A stretch of DNA of 64,000 nucleotides from Pomphorhynchus laevis. Lineage: Eukaryota > Acanthocephala > Palaeacanthocephala > Echinorhynchida > Pomphorhynchidae. Below the pieces are notes generated by a model. It did not search any database. It was not told the origin of the DNA and saw only the letters and a list, made by a program, of their open reading frames with translations. A program made the position numbers and the translations under genes. The stretch spans positions 248,001 to 312,000 of the forward strand of contig WNNJ02001121.1 of the NCBI GenBank assembly GCA_012934845.2, written 5' to 3'. This document shows, in pieces, positions 20,848 through 32,120 of the stretch; positions within the stretch are counted from its first letter, which is position 1; each line of letters opens with the position of its first letter.

Positions 20848-21725
20848 ATGTGCTTCATATACTCGCAGAAGTGCCTCAAGGCTGTGTTCTTTCGCCAATG
20901 TTATTTGCCATGTATTTAAATGATCTCAGACCATCGCTTATTAACTCGTGCAGAATCGAATTCGCGGACGACTATACGAAAATTATGTCCGTTTCGGGTC
21001 ATGATGTTATTGAAAAATATGTCGAAATTGAATTAAGTAAGATCATGAATTGGTGTCCTGAAAATAAAATTAAATTAATCGAAATGTAAAGTAATGCCGT
21101 TTGGTCCATTTCACAGACAATCTTTGTATATATCACATATTTCAGTTCATGACAGGAATGTTGAGATGGTAAATAAATTGAAAATTCTCGGTATTATATT
21201 TGTCCAAGAACTATCCTGAAATGCTCACCTCAGCAAAGTAGTCAATCAATGTTCTTCGCGAGTATTTCAATTGGGAAGACTAAAAAATAGGGTTTAACTA
21301 CTCAGTATCTCCAGTATGTTTAACAATCCCATATTCAGTCAATTTTGACCTATTCTTAACCTTATTTATGGATTGCTCCAAGTATTTGATCTTAAACTTA
21401 TCGATGATACACCACCTAGCAAGCAAGATTTGCGGTACCGCTTTTGTACCATTGGAAGATCCTCTTTAACATACTCGTGAAGAAAGAGGTTTTTTACTAA
21501 ATTCTAAGCCTTTTCTCGAGTATTTATCACGGAATAGTGCTTTCAATCTTAATTAAAGACATTAGAGAAGGCTGGATGTACAAGTCGTTCGAACGGAAAA
21601 ATCAAAAAAGGTTTCCCCCTGCTATTCGTTTTTTGAACCACTATTGTAACGCTAGTCTTTTTTTTCACCATTTCGATTTTGAAATCTCTCTTGTGTTCTC
21701 TCTTGCTATTCTTTTATAATGCGTG
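20848..21725 (+). mobile_element. LINE G fragment (RT palm to C-terminus)
   Basis: It encodes EVPQGCVLSPMLFAMYLNDL, RIEFADDYTKIMSV (catalytic FADD at about 20958) and NKLKILGIIFVQELS. The degraded C-terminus includes KKRFPPAIRFLNHY-like sequence. The motif pattern is CR1/Jockey-group and distinct from A, B, E and F. The first part is in one frame (20850-21089); later parts are shifted. The 5' part is missing, replaced by LINE B1, which ends exactly at its left edge. Confidence 0.7.
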
Positions 21726-22249
21726 TACATTTTACAAGCTAATAGTTGCTTGTTCATAATTATTATTATCATCAAAGTGAAAATTGAAAAAGATAAGTAA
21801 ACAACAACAATTACTTGACAAGAAAAAGCAAATAAAATTGTTTACTGTCAACCACTGGTCCGGGTGTCAGGTCGTGAAGGCAGTGCACGAACCAAACTAC
21901 TCCAGACATCGCGATCCTGGGCGACAGAAAGGAGTTCTCTTTCAGATAGCCCAAAGCGGTTTTCGGCCAGTTTCGAGATTTGATCTTTCCACGTGTACCG
22001 AGGTCTACCTTAAAGTCTCTTTCCAGAGAGTCAGGCCTGGAAAACCCTATGAGGAAAGCGATCCCTAGATATCCTCAGAACGTGTCCTAGGCACCTTAGC
22101 TGACTTTCTTTGAGGTGCATCTCTAAGGCCAAGACCGGGACAACCGCGAAGGAACCTCATTTTGGTCGCCTGTATCCGAGATATTATCCTTTCGGTTATA
22201 ACCCAAAGCTCATGACCATGGCTAAAGATAGGAACGAAGATTGCGTGGT

Positions 22250-22765
22250 AAGCCTTAGCCTTTTCGCCAATTCTCCAAAATCCATCATCCTACCCCTACA
22301 ACGAATAATCAACACCGCCGTTCGAGTGCTCTTTCGTCTCCGTCGCTTCGACCACACATCCACATATTTTGCCCAACTCTCCTGGCCCACCATCCACATC
22401 CGCATCAAACTCCGCCTTCTTCTCGTTACTTTTCGTCTCACTGCTGTCGGCTCACCATCGTTCATCAACTTCCTTTCTTAGACGATACTCGCCCACCTCG
22501 CTATCGCTTCGTTCCTGTCATACCCTCTTACTCCACGTTCCTAATTACTCCAACAACTACGGTATCCGATCCTTCCTCGTCGCCGCCTCACTCGCCTGGA
22601 ATCAACTCCCTCTCGACGTCCGCCGCGCTCCATCCTTTATCACATTCAAACACCTCCTCCGTTCACACCTTCTCGACACCTGATTCACAGTTTTGTTTTG
22701 TTGTGGTCATGTAAGCGTGCGCTGGCACGCATTTGCCACGTTAAAATAAATCCTTTTTTTAAGCT
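22250..22765 (+). mobile_element. LINE B 3' copy nested in LINE E
   Basis: Starts within the B C-terminal region (LSLFANSPKSIILPLQRIIN) and ends with the hairpin and T-run. A frameshift lies near 22470 compared with B1. Short flanking TAAG on both sides fits a small target duplication. E sequence is continuous across the insertion. Confidence 0.85.
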
Positions 22766-23520
22766 GAAAGTTTCGCCCGAAGACAACTCCCGCTTCAATA
22801 CGACATACCTGTACAAAGAACACATTGCTGCGGTAGCTGCACATCAAGAAGAACTTTTTCCCCAATCCGAATTAACATTGGAATCTGAATCCGGGACGAA
22901 CACATAGAGAAAGTTTTGGAGTTACAAACCGATATCCCTGCCGCTTGGCATTCCATCGTAAATCGATCTAGTAGGCATTGTAAGTCCTCAGGACAAGTAG
23001 CCAACAAAACAACCTCATCTGCAAAAAGCAGAGATGCTATCCTGATAGAACCGAACTGAAGACCGACAACCGTCAGAGCAGCCCGTATCGAAATTTTTTT
23101 CAGGTAAACAAGGAGAAAAAATGGAGACAACAAAGAACTCTGACGAAGCCCAACGACTACTAGAAAAGGATTCAGACTTCCTACCTAGAACACGAACACA
23201 ACTCATACTTTGTTTATACAGAGAAGCCACAGCTACCTGAAGATAGTGTGGTACTCCAAACTCATTTAGTACCTCCCACAACCTCTCGCGGAATCGGTCG
23301 TACGCCTTCTCCAAATCTACAAAACACATGTAGACCGGTTAAGCAAATTCCCAAGACCGTTCAAGGATAGTTGAGATAGTAAAGAGCTGATACGCAGTTC
23401 CACGACCTGGACAAAGCCGCATTGTTCCTCTTGCAACTGTCCCTCAACAATAGGCCGTATGTAAATTAAACTCACGAATCCTAGCAAATAGCTTACTAGT
23501 TTGGCTAAAATCGATATATT

Positions 23521-24062
23521 TCATCGCTTCTTTTTCCTAAAATCGATTACTGCCTTAGCCTTTTCGCCAATTCTCCAAAATCCATAATCCTCTCCCTACA
23601 ACGAATAATCAACACCGCCGTTGGAGTGCTCTTTCGTCTCCGTCGCTTCGACCACACATCCACATATTTTGCCAAACTTTTCTGGCCAACCATCCACTTC
23701 CGCATCAAACTCCGCCTTCTTATCATAACTTTTCGTCTCATCGCTGTCGGCTCCCCATCGTTCATCAACCTTCCTTTTTTCAGACGACACTCGCACCACC
23801 TCGCTATCGCTTCGTTCCTGTCATACCCTCTAACTCCACATTCCCGATTACTCCAACAACTACGGTTTCCGATCCTTCCTCGTCGCCGCCTCACTCGCCT
23901 GGAATCAACTCCCTCTCGACGTCGATGCGCTCCTTCCATTATCACATTCAAACACCTCCTCCGTTCACACCTTCTCGACACATGATTTACATTTTTGTTT
24001 TGTTGTGGTCATGTAAGCGTGCGCTGGCACGCATTTGCCACGTTAAAAAAATATTTTTTTTA
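23521..24062 (+). mobile_element. LINE B 3' copy nested in LINE E (second)
   Basis: Begins at CATCGCTTCTTTTTCC (HRFFF, before the FPKIDYCL block) and ends after the hairpin with a T-run. Flanked by TAAA. The reading frame encodes VLFRLRRFDHTSTYFAKL then shifts near 23.8 kb. It is the second B insertion into the same E element. Confidence 0.85.
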
Positions 24063-25705
24063 AAGAGTGATGCCCCGATAATTAGAACACACTCTTCGGT
24101 CACCGTTAGTAAAGGTCGGTACCACGACCCCAGTTTTCCAATCACAAGGAACCTTGTCCGAATTGAATGCAACGTTAAAGATACGTGTTAGCCACTTCAT
24201 GCTGACAACGTAGAGAGCCTTTAAAGCTTTAGGTCGAATCTCGTCTACTCCAGAAGTCTTGTCATTGCGAAGGTTCTAAAGGCTCTACTTATACAATAGA
24301 AAGCATATCGATCGGATTAAGGAGACTCTTAAAATGTTCTTTCTTCAATGTCAGTCAGCATAGACCCTCTTTTGTCATAAATAGTTTCAGGAGTTTTATG
24401 CTTTTCAACACGAAGGTTCCTATCGTCCTTCCGAACATTTTCGAAGCTGACTTATAATTAAGTTCTAAGTGCTCTCCAAACGTCTTCCAAGTCACCTTAT
24501 TCGCATCGGTAACTGCTCGAGCTGAAGTTCTCTTCGCACTTCAGTACTTGTCTACAGCTTCCACTGATTTATCTAACAAAGTTGCCTTATAAACCAGCTT
24601 CTTCTGTTTGACAAAATCTCTAACTATTAGTTTCCACCAAGCAGTTCGAGTATTTCCTCCGCGACAAGCACCTAATGCCTTCGAGCCACAACTTTTAGCA
24701 GTTGCTTTGGCGTGCGAAGATCTGACCATCTCCCATTCCTAATCAATGCTCATCATCTCTTCCGGCAATCGAGAAAAGTCCTTTCTGATGTAGCCAGAAA
24801 AACGTTCGTTGACATAAACATCTGATAGACGCTCCCAGCACGCCCTAAGACAACGTTTGGGTTTACCAGGCTTATCTAGCATCCGATCCTGCCATCGAAG
24901 TTTATTAACTACAAGTTAGTGATCGGTTGACAGCTCAGGCCCTTTCTTCACACGAGTGTTCAGAACATAACGTCACAGATCAGATGAAACGATTACAAAA
25001 TCGATCATTGATCATTGACTGAGAGAATCCTGAAGCCATGTGCATCTATGGATCTCTTTATGTTCAAACATGGTGTTGGTTATGCTCAAATTGTTACGAG
25101 AACAAATGTGCAATTAGTCAACACCACTCGCATCAATATCAGAGAGTCGATTCCTACCCAACGCTCCTTTCCATGTGCTACTGTCGCTACCAGCATGATC
25201 ATTGAAGTCACCCAATAGAACGATGGAATCTACCACAGGAGTACTACCAAGCAGAGCCTAAAGATTTTCCACTAAGGCTGCGTATTCCGAGATAATGTTG
25301 GGAGCATACGCACACACAACAGTTATCCCCTTTCCGTTTTTGACTATAAGTCTTAAAGACGCCAGCCTTTCGTTTACCGGGTTAAACCTCTCTACCACGA
25401 ACGACAACCGGGGACTTGTAAGTATCCCTACACCCGCCTATCGTCGCTTTCCGTATGTACTCCCGAATAGTTCAAGGTCCAACTTTGATCCAAAAGTTTA
25501 GTTCCAGTTCCAGAATAGTGACGAGAAGTCACTCCGATTATTTCTAGACCGAAGCAAACCACCTCTTCAACTAATTATGATTCATTCCCCGACAGCAAGA
25601 TGACATTTCACGTTCTTACATGAAGGCTAGTCCGCTTCGGATGTTGATGCCTCTTTCGCTGTCTCCGGAAAACTGTCTGGTCACACGTCACACGGCAATT
25701 AAAAC

Positions 25706-26102
25706 TCGTCCGATCAGTGGTGAGTTGACTATTGAAGTCAAGTAAGCGAGTATCATTAATCGTAAGTCGTTATTAAGTATAACTAATGATTAATATCACT
25801 AATTACACTAGTGATATTACATCAGATAAAATACAAAAAAGCAAAATATCATAGCTTACGTTGCTCAATGGGGTTATATTAATTTTTAGGTTATGTTTTA
25901 ATATTGTGAATGATTATTCATACAAGCTGGGATCGATGACCAAGTTAGGATCGATGGAATTTCACACGCAAGATAAATTAAATAAATGACTGGATGTGGC
26001 CTTATTTGCCACCAACCTTCTTTGTGTAATTATTATTTATTTAAAAAATATAAATCTGTTTTATGCAATATATATTTTGTTCAAATGGACAACGAACACA
26101 CA
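25706..26102. other. AT-rich spacer without recognisable gene
   Basis: It contains only AT-rich sequence and a small palindrome around AATATCACTAATTACACTAGTGATATTA (written here as two arms, AATATCACTA and TAGTGATATTA, 25793-25819). No repeat family or reading frame is supported. Confidence 0.5.
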
Positions 26103-26545
26103 TTATTTATGTATTTAACTCTAATAATCTTAATTCAATATGTGAATAAAAATTCACTTATTTACCTACCAGGTAGCCTCATAAAACCAATATTAATGAT
26201 AAAGAAGGTATACATCTTGATATGATCATTAAATTAACATCATGATGATGAAGGTATATATGAGCATTAATATCGGTTTCATTACATTATTGTGCATACC
26301 TGTTTAAATAATAAATCTAAATTATATAAATATATGAAATATATGTTTCGATATATGGATGTATTGATTAATTGATTAATTTCGATGTATGTGTATTAAA
26401 CTCTTAAAAAAATTATTTAATAAGCGAAAAAATTTATCCAGGTTGCCTCATTCTTAACAAAAACCAATATTGATAATAAAGAAGGTATATGTCTAGATAT
26501 GAACATTAAATTAACATTATATTAAACATAATAAACTATCATAAT
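26103..26545 (+). mobile_element. Two PLE-N RT fragments
   Basis: 26103-26246 and about 26345-26545 match the stretch between the YIDD motif and the LDMNIKL peptide of PLE-N. Shared words are ATTCTTAACAAAAACCAATA-like sequence and GAAGGTATA...CTAGATATGAACATT. Both are short, decayed pieces in direct orientation. Confidence 0.6.
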
Positions 26546-26728
26546 AAAATTAATAATTGTTTTTAGATTTTCTATAATATAAATCAAGTTAAAATAAAAA
26601 ATAAAATTTAAAATAATCGTCATTTTTATGAATTGACTAATAAATATCAGACGTTGTATCATAATAAGAATTAGAGGTCATCAGGAGAAACTGCTATGCT
26701 ATAGGGTTTAGACCCCTAACTCCTCAAC
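26546..26728 (-). mobile_element. PLE-N 3' fragment, inverted
   Basis: Minus-strand 3' region including helix P2 (GTTAGGGG / CCTCTAAT). The P1 5' strand is lost because the neighbouring plus-strand copy begins there. The layout, an inverted 3' piece next to a direct coding piece, repeats that at 302-1017. Confidence 0.75.
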
Positions 26729-27290
26729 ACCTTCTTGGATAAAGAACGTGCATATCTAGATATGAACATTAAATTAACATTAACTAAAACTACTATTAAT
26801 TTATATAGTAAAGATGACATTTTTAAATTTACAAGAAACATATTTTTACATGATAATTCATTAATAGCATATAATATAAAATATAATACATTAAATAATA
26901 AAATTTTAAGAATTACGACAATATGTAACGATATTGGCTTTCTTCAAAATCATTTAAATAATTTGATAGATACATATTTTAAACTAGGTTACTATAAAAA
27001 TAACATAAAGCAGAAAATAGTAAAATATATAAATCAACACAATAGGTCATTAACATGCATTTGGACCCGCTCTTATGTTAGGTGGCATAGCAGTTCCTCC
27101 TGATGACCTCTACTAATCCTTATTCTGCTACAGCATTTGTTATTTATTAATCAATTCATAAAAATTGACTTTAAATTAAATTTTAAATTTTAACTTGATA
27201 TAAGTTATAAAATCGATAACAATTATTTATTATTTATAATTATAATGTAATATAAAATGCGAGTGCTAATTATCCGATCTGATTTATTTA
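26729..27290 (+). mobile_element. PLE-N RT C-terminus and 3' region
   Basis: Encodes YLDMNIKLTLTKTTINLYSK then FTRNIFLHDNS and ILRITTICNDIGFLQNHLNN. These are the region after the RT catalytic motif, with the LYRK-like signature of Penelope-group RTs. A shortened pseudoknot region (27045-27105) and the 3' UTR follow. A further small piece of the same 3' UTR lies at 27425-27535. Confidence 0.75.
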
Positions 27291-27589
27291 GATTTTTAAA
27301 GTATGCAGTGTATTGATCGTTGTAACTCGATGGTATGGAATAATACAATAAACTTTAATGCTAATGCTTATTTTATTTAATGCTTTTTTCTTAAAACGCT
27401 CTTTTTAATATTTAATGTTTTTTATTTTAATTGTTATAAAATCTTATAACAATTATTTATAATTATTTATTATTTATTTTTTAAATTTTGATCTAGCATT
27501 ATTATTGTTAAATTGTATTTCATTTAAAAAGGATTTATTGGAATTATCGCAATTGATTAGTATTTTATAGTGTGGAAATGATTGACAAA

Positions 27590-28622
27590 AAAGATTTATT
27601 TTAACGTGGCAAATGCGTGCCAGCGCACGCTTACATGACCACAACAAAACAAGACTGTGAATCAGGTGTCGAGAAGGTGTGAACGGAGGAGGTGTTTGAA
27701 TGTGATAAAGGAGGGGACGCGGCGGACGTCGAGAGGGAGTTGATTCCAAGCGAGTGAGGCGGCGACGAGGAAGGATCGGAGACCGTAGTTGTTGGAGTAA
27801 TTAGGAACGTGGGTTAAGAGGGTATGACATGAACGAAGCGATAGCGAGGTGGGGTGAGTATCGTCTAAGAAAGGAAGGTTGATGAACGATGGTGAGCCGA
27901 CAGCGGTGAGACGAAAAGTAACGAGAAGAAGGCGGAGTTTAATGAGGATGTGGAGGGTGGGCCAGGAGAGTTGGGCAAGGTATGTTGATGTGTGGTCGAC
28001 GCGATGGAGACGATAGAGCACTCGAACGGCGGAGTTGATTTTTCGTTGTATGGGTAGGATGATGGATTTTGGAGAATTGGCGAAAAGGCTAAGGCAGTAA
28101 TCGATTTTAGGGAAAAGAAGCGATGAAAGAAGAGACATATAAGAACGGAAGTCGATAAGGGGCCGGATACGGCGGATGTAACGGAGAACTAAGTAAGACG
28201 AGCGGACATTGTCACATATGAAGGTTTAAGGGAGATGTGATCATCGAAATGAAAGCCTAAGAAAGTGAGATTGTGGACTATGGGGATGATCGATGAGGCA
28301 AAATATACAGTGGGAGGAGATATGTTTGGTTTACGGGAGTGGATCCACATTATTTTGGACTTTTTGGCGTTTAGAACGAGATGGAGATTGGAGAGACGTT
28401 TGTAGATAGAAGAAAGACACTTGGAGGCAGAAATGCCGATATCGTGTATGCGATGTGCGGGTGCATGAGCATAGATTAGAATGTCATCGGCGTATTGCAT
28501 GACGTTAAAGGAGTAAGGTTTGATAAACGGATAGAGATCGCCAAGCAGAAGAGAGAAAAGCAGGGGACCTAGGACTGAACCTTGTGGGACACCGCAAAAA
28601 AATAGGGATGGGAGGGGGAAAT
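27590..28622 (-). mobile_element. LINE B 3' copy (RT to tail), minus strand
   Basis: Starts just upstream of the CPTRFSP / GVPQGSVLGP motif (28600) and runs through MQYADDILIYAHAPAHRIHD (28500), PKIDYCLSLFANSP, the C-terminal LLRSHLLDT (27662), hairpin and T-run. Two frameshifts split it. The 5' truncation lies in the RT palm. Confidence 0.85.
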
Positions 28623-28649
28623 ATTTTAAAAAAATTTATATATAATTAT

Positions 28650-29384
28650 AATTATTTAATTATCTCTTATTTATCTGTATTATCTTCTACAACACTCACG
28701 GCCTCATGTTCAGAGGAATGTGAGCCCCCGGCCGCACCAGCGCGTCGCCTTCCGATTGAACCATTCGGGGTATCTCAACCACCAATAGTGCTGTCGAGGT
28801 GGACTATGGTCGGTAATCTTGAGATGAGGAGCTTGAGAAACCTTAGTCTTTGCTCTGGGCGACGTCCTCTAGAGAAGAAGACAAATACCGAGATAGTCCA
28901 AGTACCCCAAAGGAGTACTTTGATTTTCCAATTCAATGACAGATGTTGGGCATGTTTCAGAGCCAACCTAGCTTTCTTCAAAACATGTTTAAGTCTATCC
29001 AGGTTAGCTTTCGCGGATCAATTCACCGAAACAGTGGACCCAGATATTTTACTCGACTCGTGAATATGGGCAATGGTCGAGGCTGCAAAATGGAGAATGC
29101 TGAGAATGCAAGTCTCTTAAGTTTTTTTTGGTGCAGTGGCGCCATGAGATATAAGATTTTCTACTATATAAGATAGTAGAAAGTGAGGAACATTGAGGCA
29201 CACCTGTAATTGGGTAGAACTGACGTGCATCAGGGTTGACTTCATAATAGAACCGCTTGGAATACAGCAATAACTCCATCCCGTAAACAATTCTCGCAGG
29301 CATCACGAGGGTCCTGAGAGAAGAGATAACGAAACAAAAAAGTAATCCGGTCAAATGCTGCAGAAAAATCAAGAAAAACATCTA
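28650..29384 (-). mobile_element. LINE A3, 3' fragment with internal deletion
   Basis: Minus-strand pieces match A1: FVISSLRTLVMPARIVYGME and LLYSKRFYYEVNPDARQFYP around 29.3-29.2 kb, then a gap where the YADD region is missing. KKARLALKHAQHLSLNWK and RRPEQRLRFLKLLISRLPTI follow at 28.98-28.8 kb. Dead, truncated at both ends. Confidence 0.75.
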
Positions 29385-30945
29385 CATATATGTTTCGTTA
29401 CATTGATGATATATGTGTATTTAATTCTAATAATTTTTATTCAATTATTGAACACATTTATCCAAAAAGCCTTATTCTTAACAAAACCAATATTAATGAC
29501 AGATAAGGTGTATATCTTGATATAAAAAAGAGGATTTATTTTAACGTGGCAAATGCGTGCCAGCGCACGCTTACATGAACACAACAAAACAAGACTGTGA
29601 ATCAGGTGTCGAGAAGGTGTGAACGGAGGAGGTGTTTGAATGTGATAAAAGAGGGGGCGCGGCGGACGTCGAGAGGGAGTTGATTCCAAGCGAGTGAGGC
29701 GGCGACGATGAAGGATCGGAGACCGTAGTTGTTGGAGTAATTAGGAACGTGGAGTAAGAGGGTATGACAGGAACGAAGCGATAGCGAGGTGGGGCGAGTA
29801 TCGTCTAAGAAAGGAAGGTTGATGAACGATGGGGAGTCGACAACGATGAGACGAAAAGTAACGAGAAGAAGGCGGAGTTTGATGCGGATGTGGAGGGTGG
29901 GCCAAGAGAGTTGGGCAAAATATGTGGGTGTGTGGTCGAAGCGACGGAGACGAAAGAGCACTCGAACGGCGGTGTTGATTATTCGTTGTACGGGTAGGAT
30001 GATGAATTTTGGAGAATTGGCGAAAAGGCTGAGGCAGTAATTGATTTTAGGGAAAAGAAGCGATGAAAGAAGAGACATACAAGAACGGAAGTCGGTAAGG
30101 GGGCAGTTATCGATTTTAGGGAAAAGAAGCGATGAAAGAAGATGCATACAAGAACGGAAGTCGATAAGGGAACATTAAATTAACATCAACTAAAACTACT
30201 GTTAATTTATATCGTAGAGATGACATATTTAAACTTACAAGAAACATATTTTTGCATGAGCATTCATGCATACCATGTAATATAAAATATAATACATTAA
30301 ATAATGAAATTTTAAGAATTGCAACAATATGCAATGATATTGGCTTTCTTCAAAATCATTTAAATAATTTAATAGATGCATATTTTAAACTAGGTTACTA
30401 TAAAAATAACATCAAGCAGAAAATAGTAAAATATATAAATCATCACAATAATATAAAGAATAAATTTAAACTCTAAAGTGGCAAATTTTTATGGATGGAT
30501 AACAAATAATATACTTTGTATTAGAATAATATACTAGATAGTTTTATCAGAGGAAATACATCATTAGCATGTATTTGGCCACACTGCTATGTTGGGTCTA
30601 GGAATTAGGGGCCGAAATCTGATAGCATAGCAGTTCCTCATGATGACCTCTAATCCTTATTCTGATACAACGTCTGTTATTTATTACTCAATTCATAAAA
30701 TTGACTTTGTTTTTTAAATTTCAATTTTTTATTTTAACTTGATAAGAATTATATATAATCTGATAACAATTATTTATTATTTAAAATTATTTGTTATAAA
30801 ATTATTTGAATTTTACTTTGCATTATTTTTAATTTATTATTATTTATTATTCGGTTATTTGTTATTTAATTATTTTATTTATACTTATGTTTAATTTATC
30901 AATAATTTATCTGATCTGATTTCTATAATTCAGAATTAAATAATT
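29385..30945 (+). mobile_element. PLE-N copy split by a LINE B insertion
   Basis: 29385-29522 encodes the RT catalytic stretch RYIDDICVFNSNNFYSIIE. After the B insertion (29523-30169) the element resumes at AACATTAAATTAACATC and encodes LYRRDDIFKLTRNIFLHEHS then ILRIATICNDIGFLQNHLNN (30181-30476). A full pseudoknot region (30584-30654) and the 3' UTR follow. This is the copy in which RT motif, C-terminus and 3' structure are all present in order. Confidence 0.8.
29523..30169 (-). mobile_element. LINE B 3' copy with internal 69-bp tandem duplication
   Basis: Minus-strand C-terminal region ending LLRSHLLDT (29602), hairpin and T-run. The segment around SSLLFPKIDNC is duplicated with a 69-bp period (units starting near 30043 and 30112), keeping the frame and yielding a repeated 23-residue block. 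It sits inside a PLE-N copy. Confidence 0.8.
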
Positions 30946-32120
30946 TCTATAATTAAATTTACAAGAAACATATTTTTGCAAGAAACATATTTTCATATAA
31001 TATAAAATATAATACATTAACTAATGAAATTTTAAGAATTGCAACAATATGCAATGATATTGGCTTTCTTCAAAATCATTTAAATAATGTAATAGATACA
31101 TATTTATACTAGGTTACTATAAAAATAACATCAAGCAGAAAATAGTAAAATATATAAATCAACACAATAATATAAAGAATAAATTTAAACTCTTAAGTGG
31201 CAAATTTTATGGATGGATAATAAATAATATACTTTGCATTAGAATAAGATACTAGATAGTTATTTCAGAGGAAATACATCATTAGCATGTATTAGCATGA
31301 ACTAAAACTACTATTACTTTATATCGTAAAAATGACATATTTAAATTTACAAGAAACATATTTTGCATGAGCATTCATGCATACCATATAATATAAAATA
31401 TAATACATTAAATAATGAAATTTTAAGAATTGCAACAATATGTAATGATATTGGCTTTCTTCAAAATCATTTGAATAATTTAATAGATACATATTTTAAA
31501 CTGGGTTACTATAAAAATAACATCATACAGAAAATAGTAAAATATATAAATCAACACAAGAATATTAAAAATAAATTTAAACTATTAAGTAGAAATTCAG
31601 TTCCTTCTGATGACCTCTAATCCTTATTCTGATACACGTCTGTTATTTATTAGTCAATTCATAAAAATTGACTTTTATTTTAAATTTCATATTATAAATC
31701 AACACAATAATATTAAAAATAATTTTTGAATCATTAACGGAAAATTTTTATGGATAATAAATAATATACTTTATATTAGAATAAGATACTATATAATCAA
31801 ATTTAATCACAGGAAATACGTCCTTAACACGTGTTTGGCCCCACCCTTAATGTGTTGCGTCGATTAATGAGATCCGAAACATGATAACATCAAGAGCAGT
31901 TCCTCTTGATGATCTCTATTCCTTATTTGAATGCATCGTATATTATTTATTAGTCAATTCATAAAAATTGATTTTTATAAAAAATTTATTATAAATTTTA
32001 TCGTTATATAAATATAAATTGTAAAAAATCTTAAATAAAGATTATTAATCTTTATTTTTAATTTATGTAAAGTATAATGATCTGATTATTTGATGTAATT
32101 ATGAATTTATGAATAATTAT
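30946..32120 (+). mobile_element. Tandem array of three PLE-N 3' copies
   Basis: Copies at about 30946-31300, 31301-31690 and 31691-32120 lie head to tail. Each carries part of the RT C-terminus (NDIGFLQNH block, reduced in the third) and a 3' region. The third has a strongly diverged pseudoknot region (31846-31920) useful for covariation. Partial tandem copies are typical of Penelope-like elements. Confidence 0.75.

Larger units (their letters stand above)
21785..25705 (-). mobile_element. LINE E copy 2 (RTE-like), interrupted by two LINE B insertions
   Basis: Minus-strand element of about 2.85 kb once the two nested B copies (22250-22765, 23521-24062) are excluded. From 5' to 3': APE remnants near 25.6-25.0 kb, the linker peptide CGSKALGACRGGNTRTAWW (24.6 kb), RT palm MCFVDLEKAYDRFRERLW (23.3 kb), VASLYKQSMSCVRVLGRKS, and palm motif C as LLFADEVVLLA (23.04 kb). 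The C-terminal block is at 22.2-21.85 kb. The second catalytic Asp reads Glu. Many frameshifts; clearly dead. The 3' end carries ACAATTTTATTTGC on the sense strand. Confidence 0.8.
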
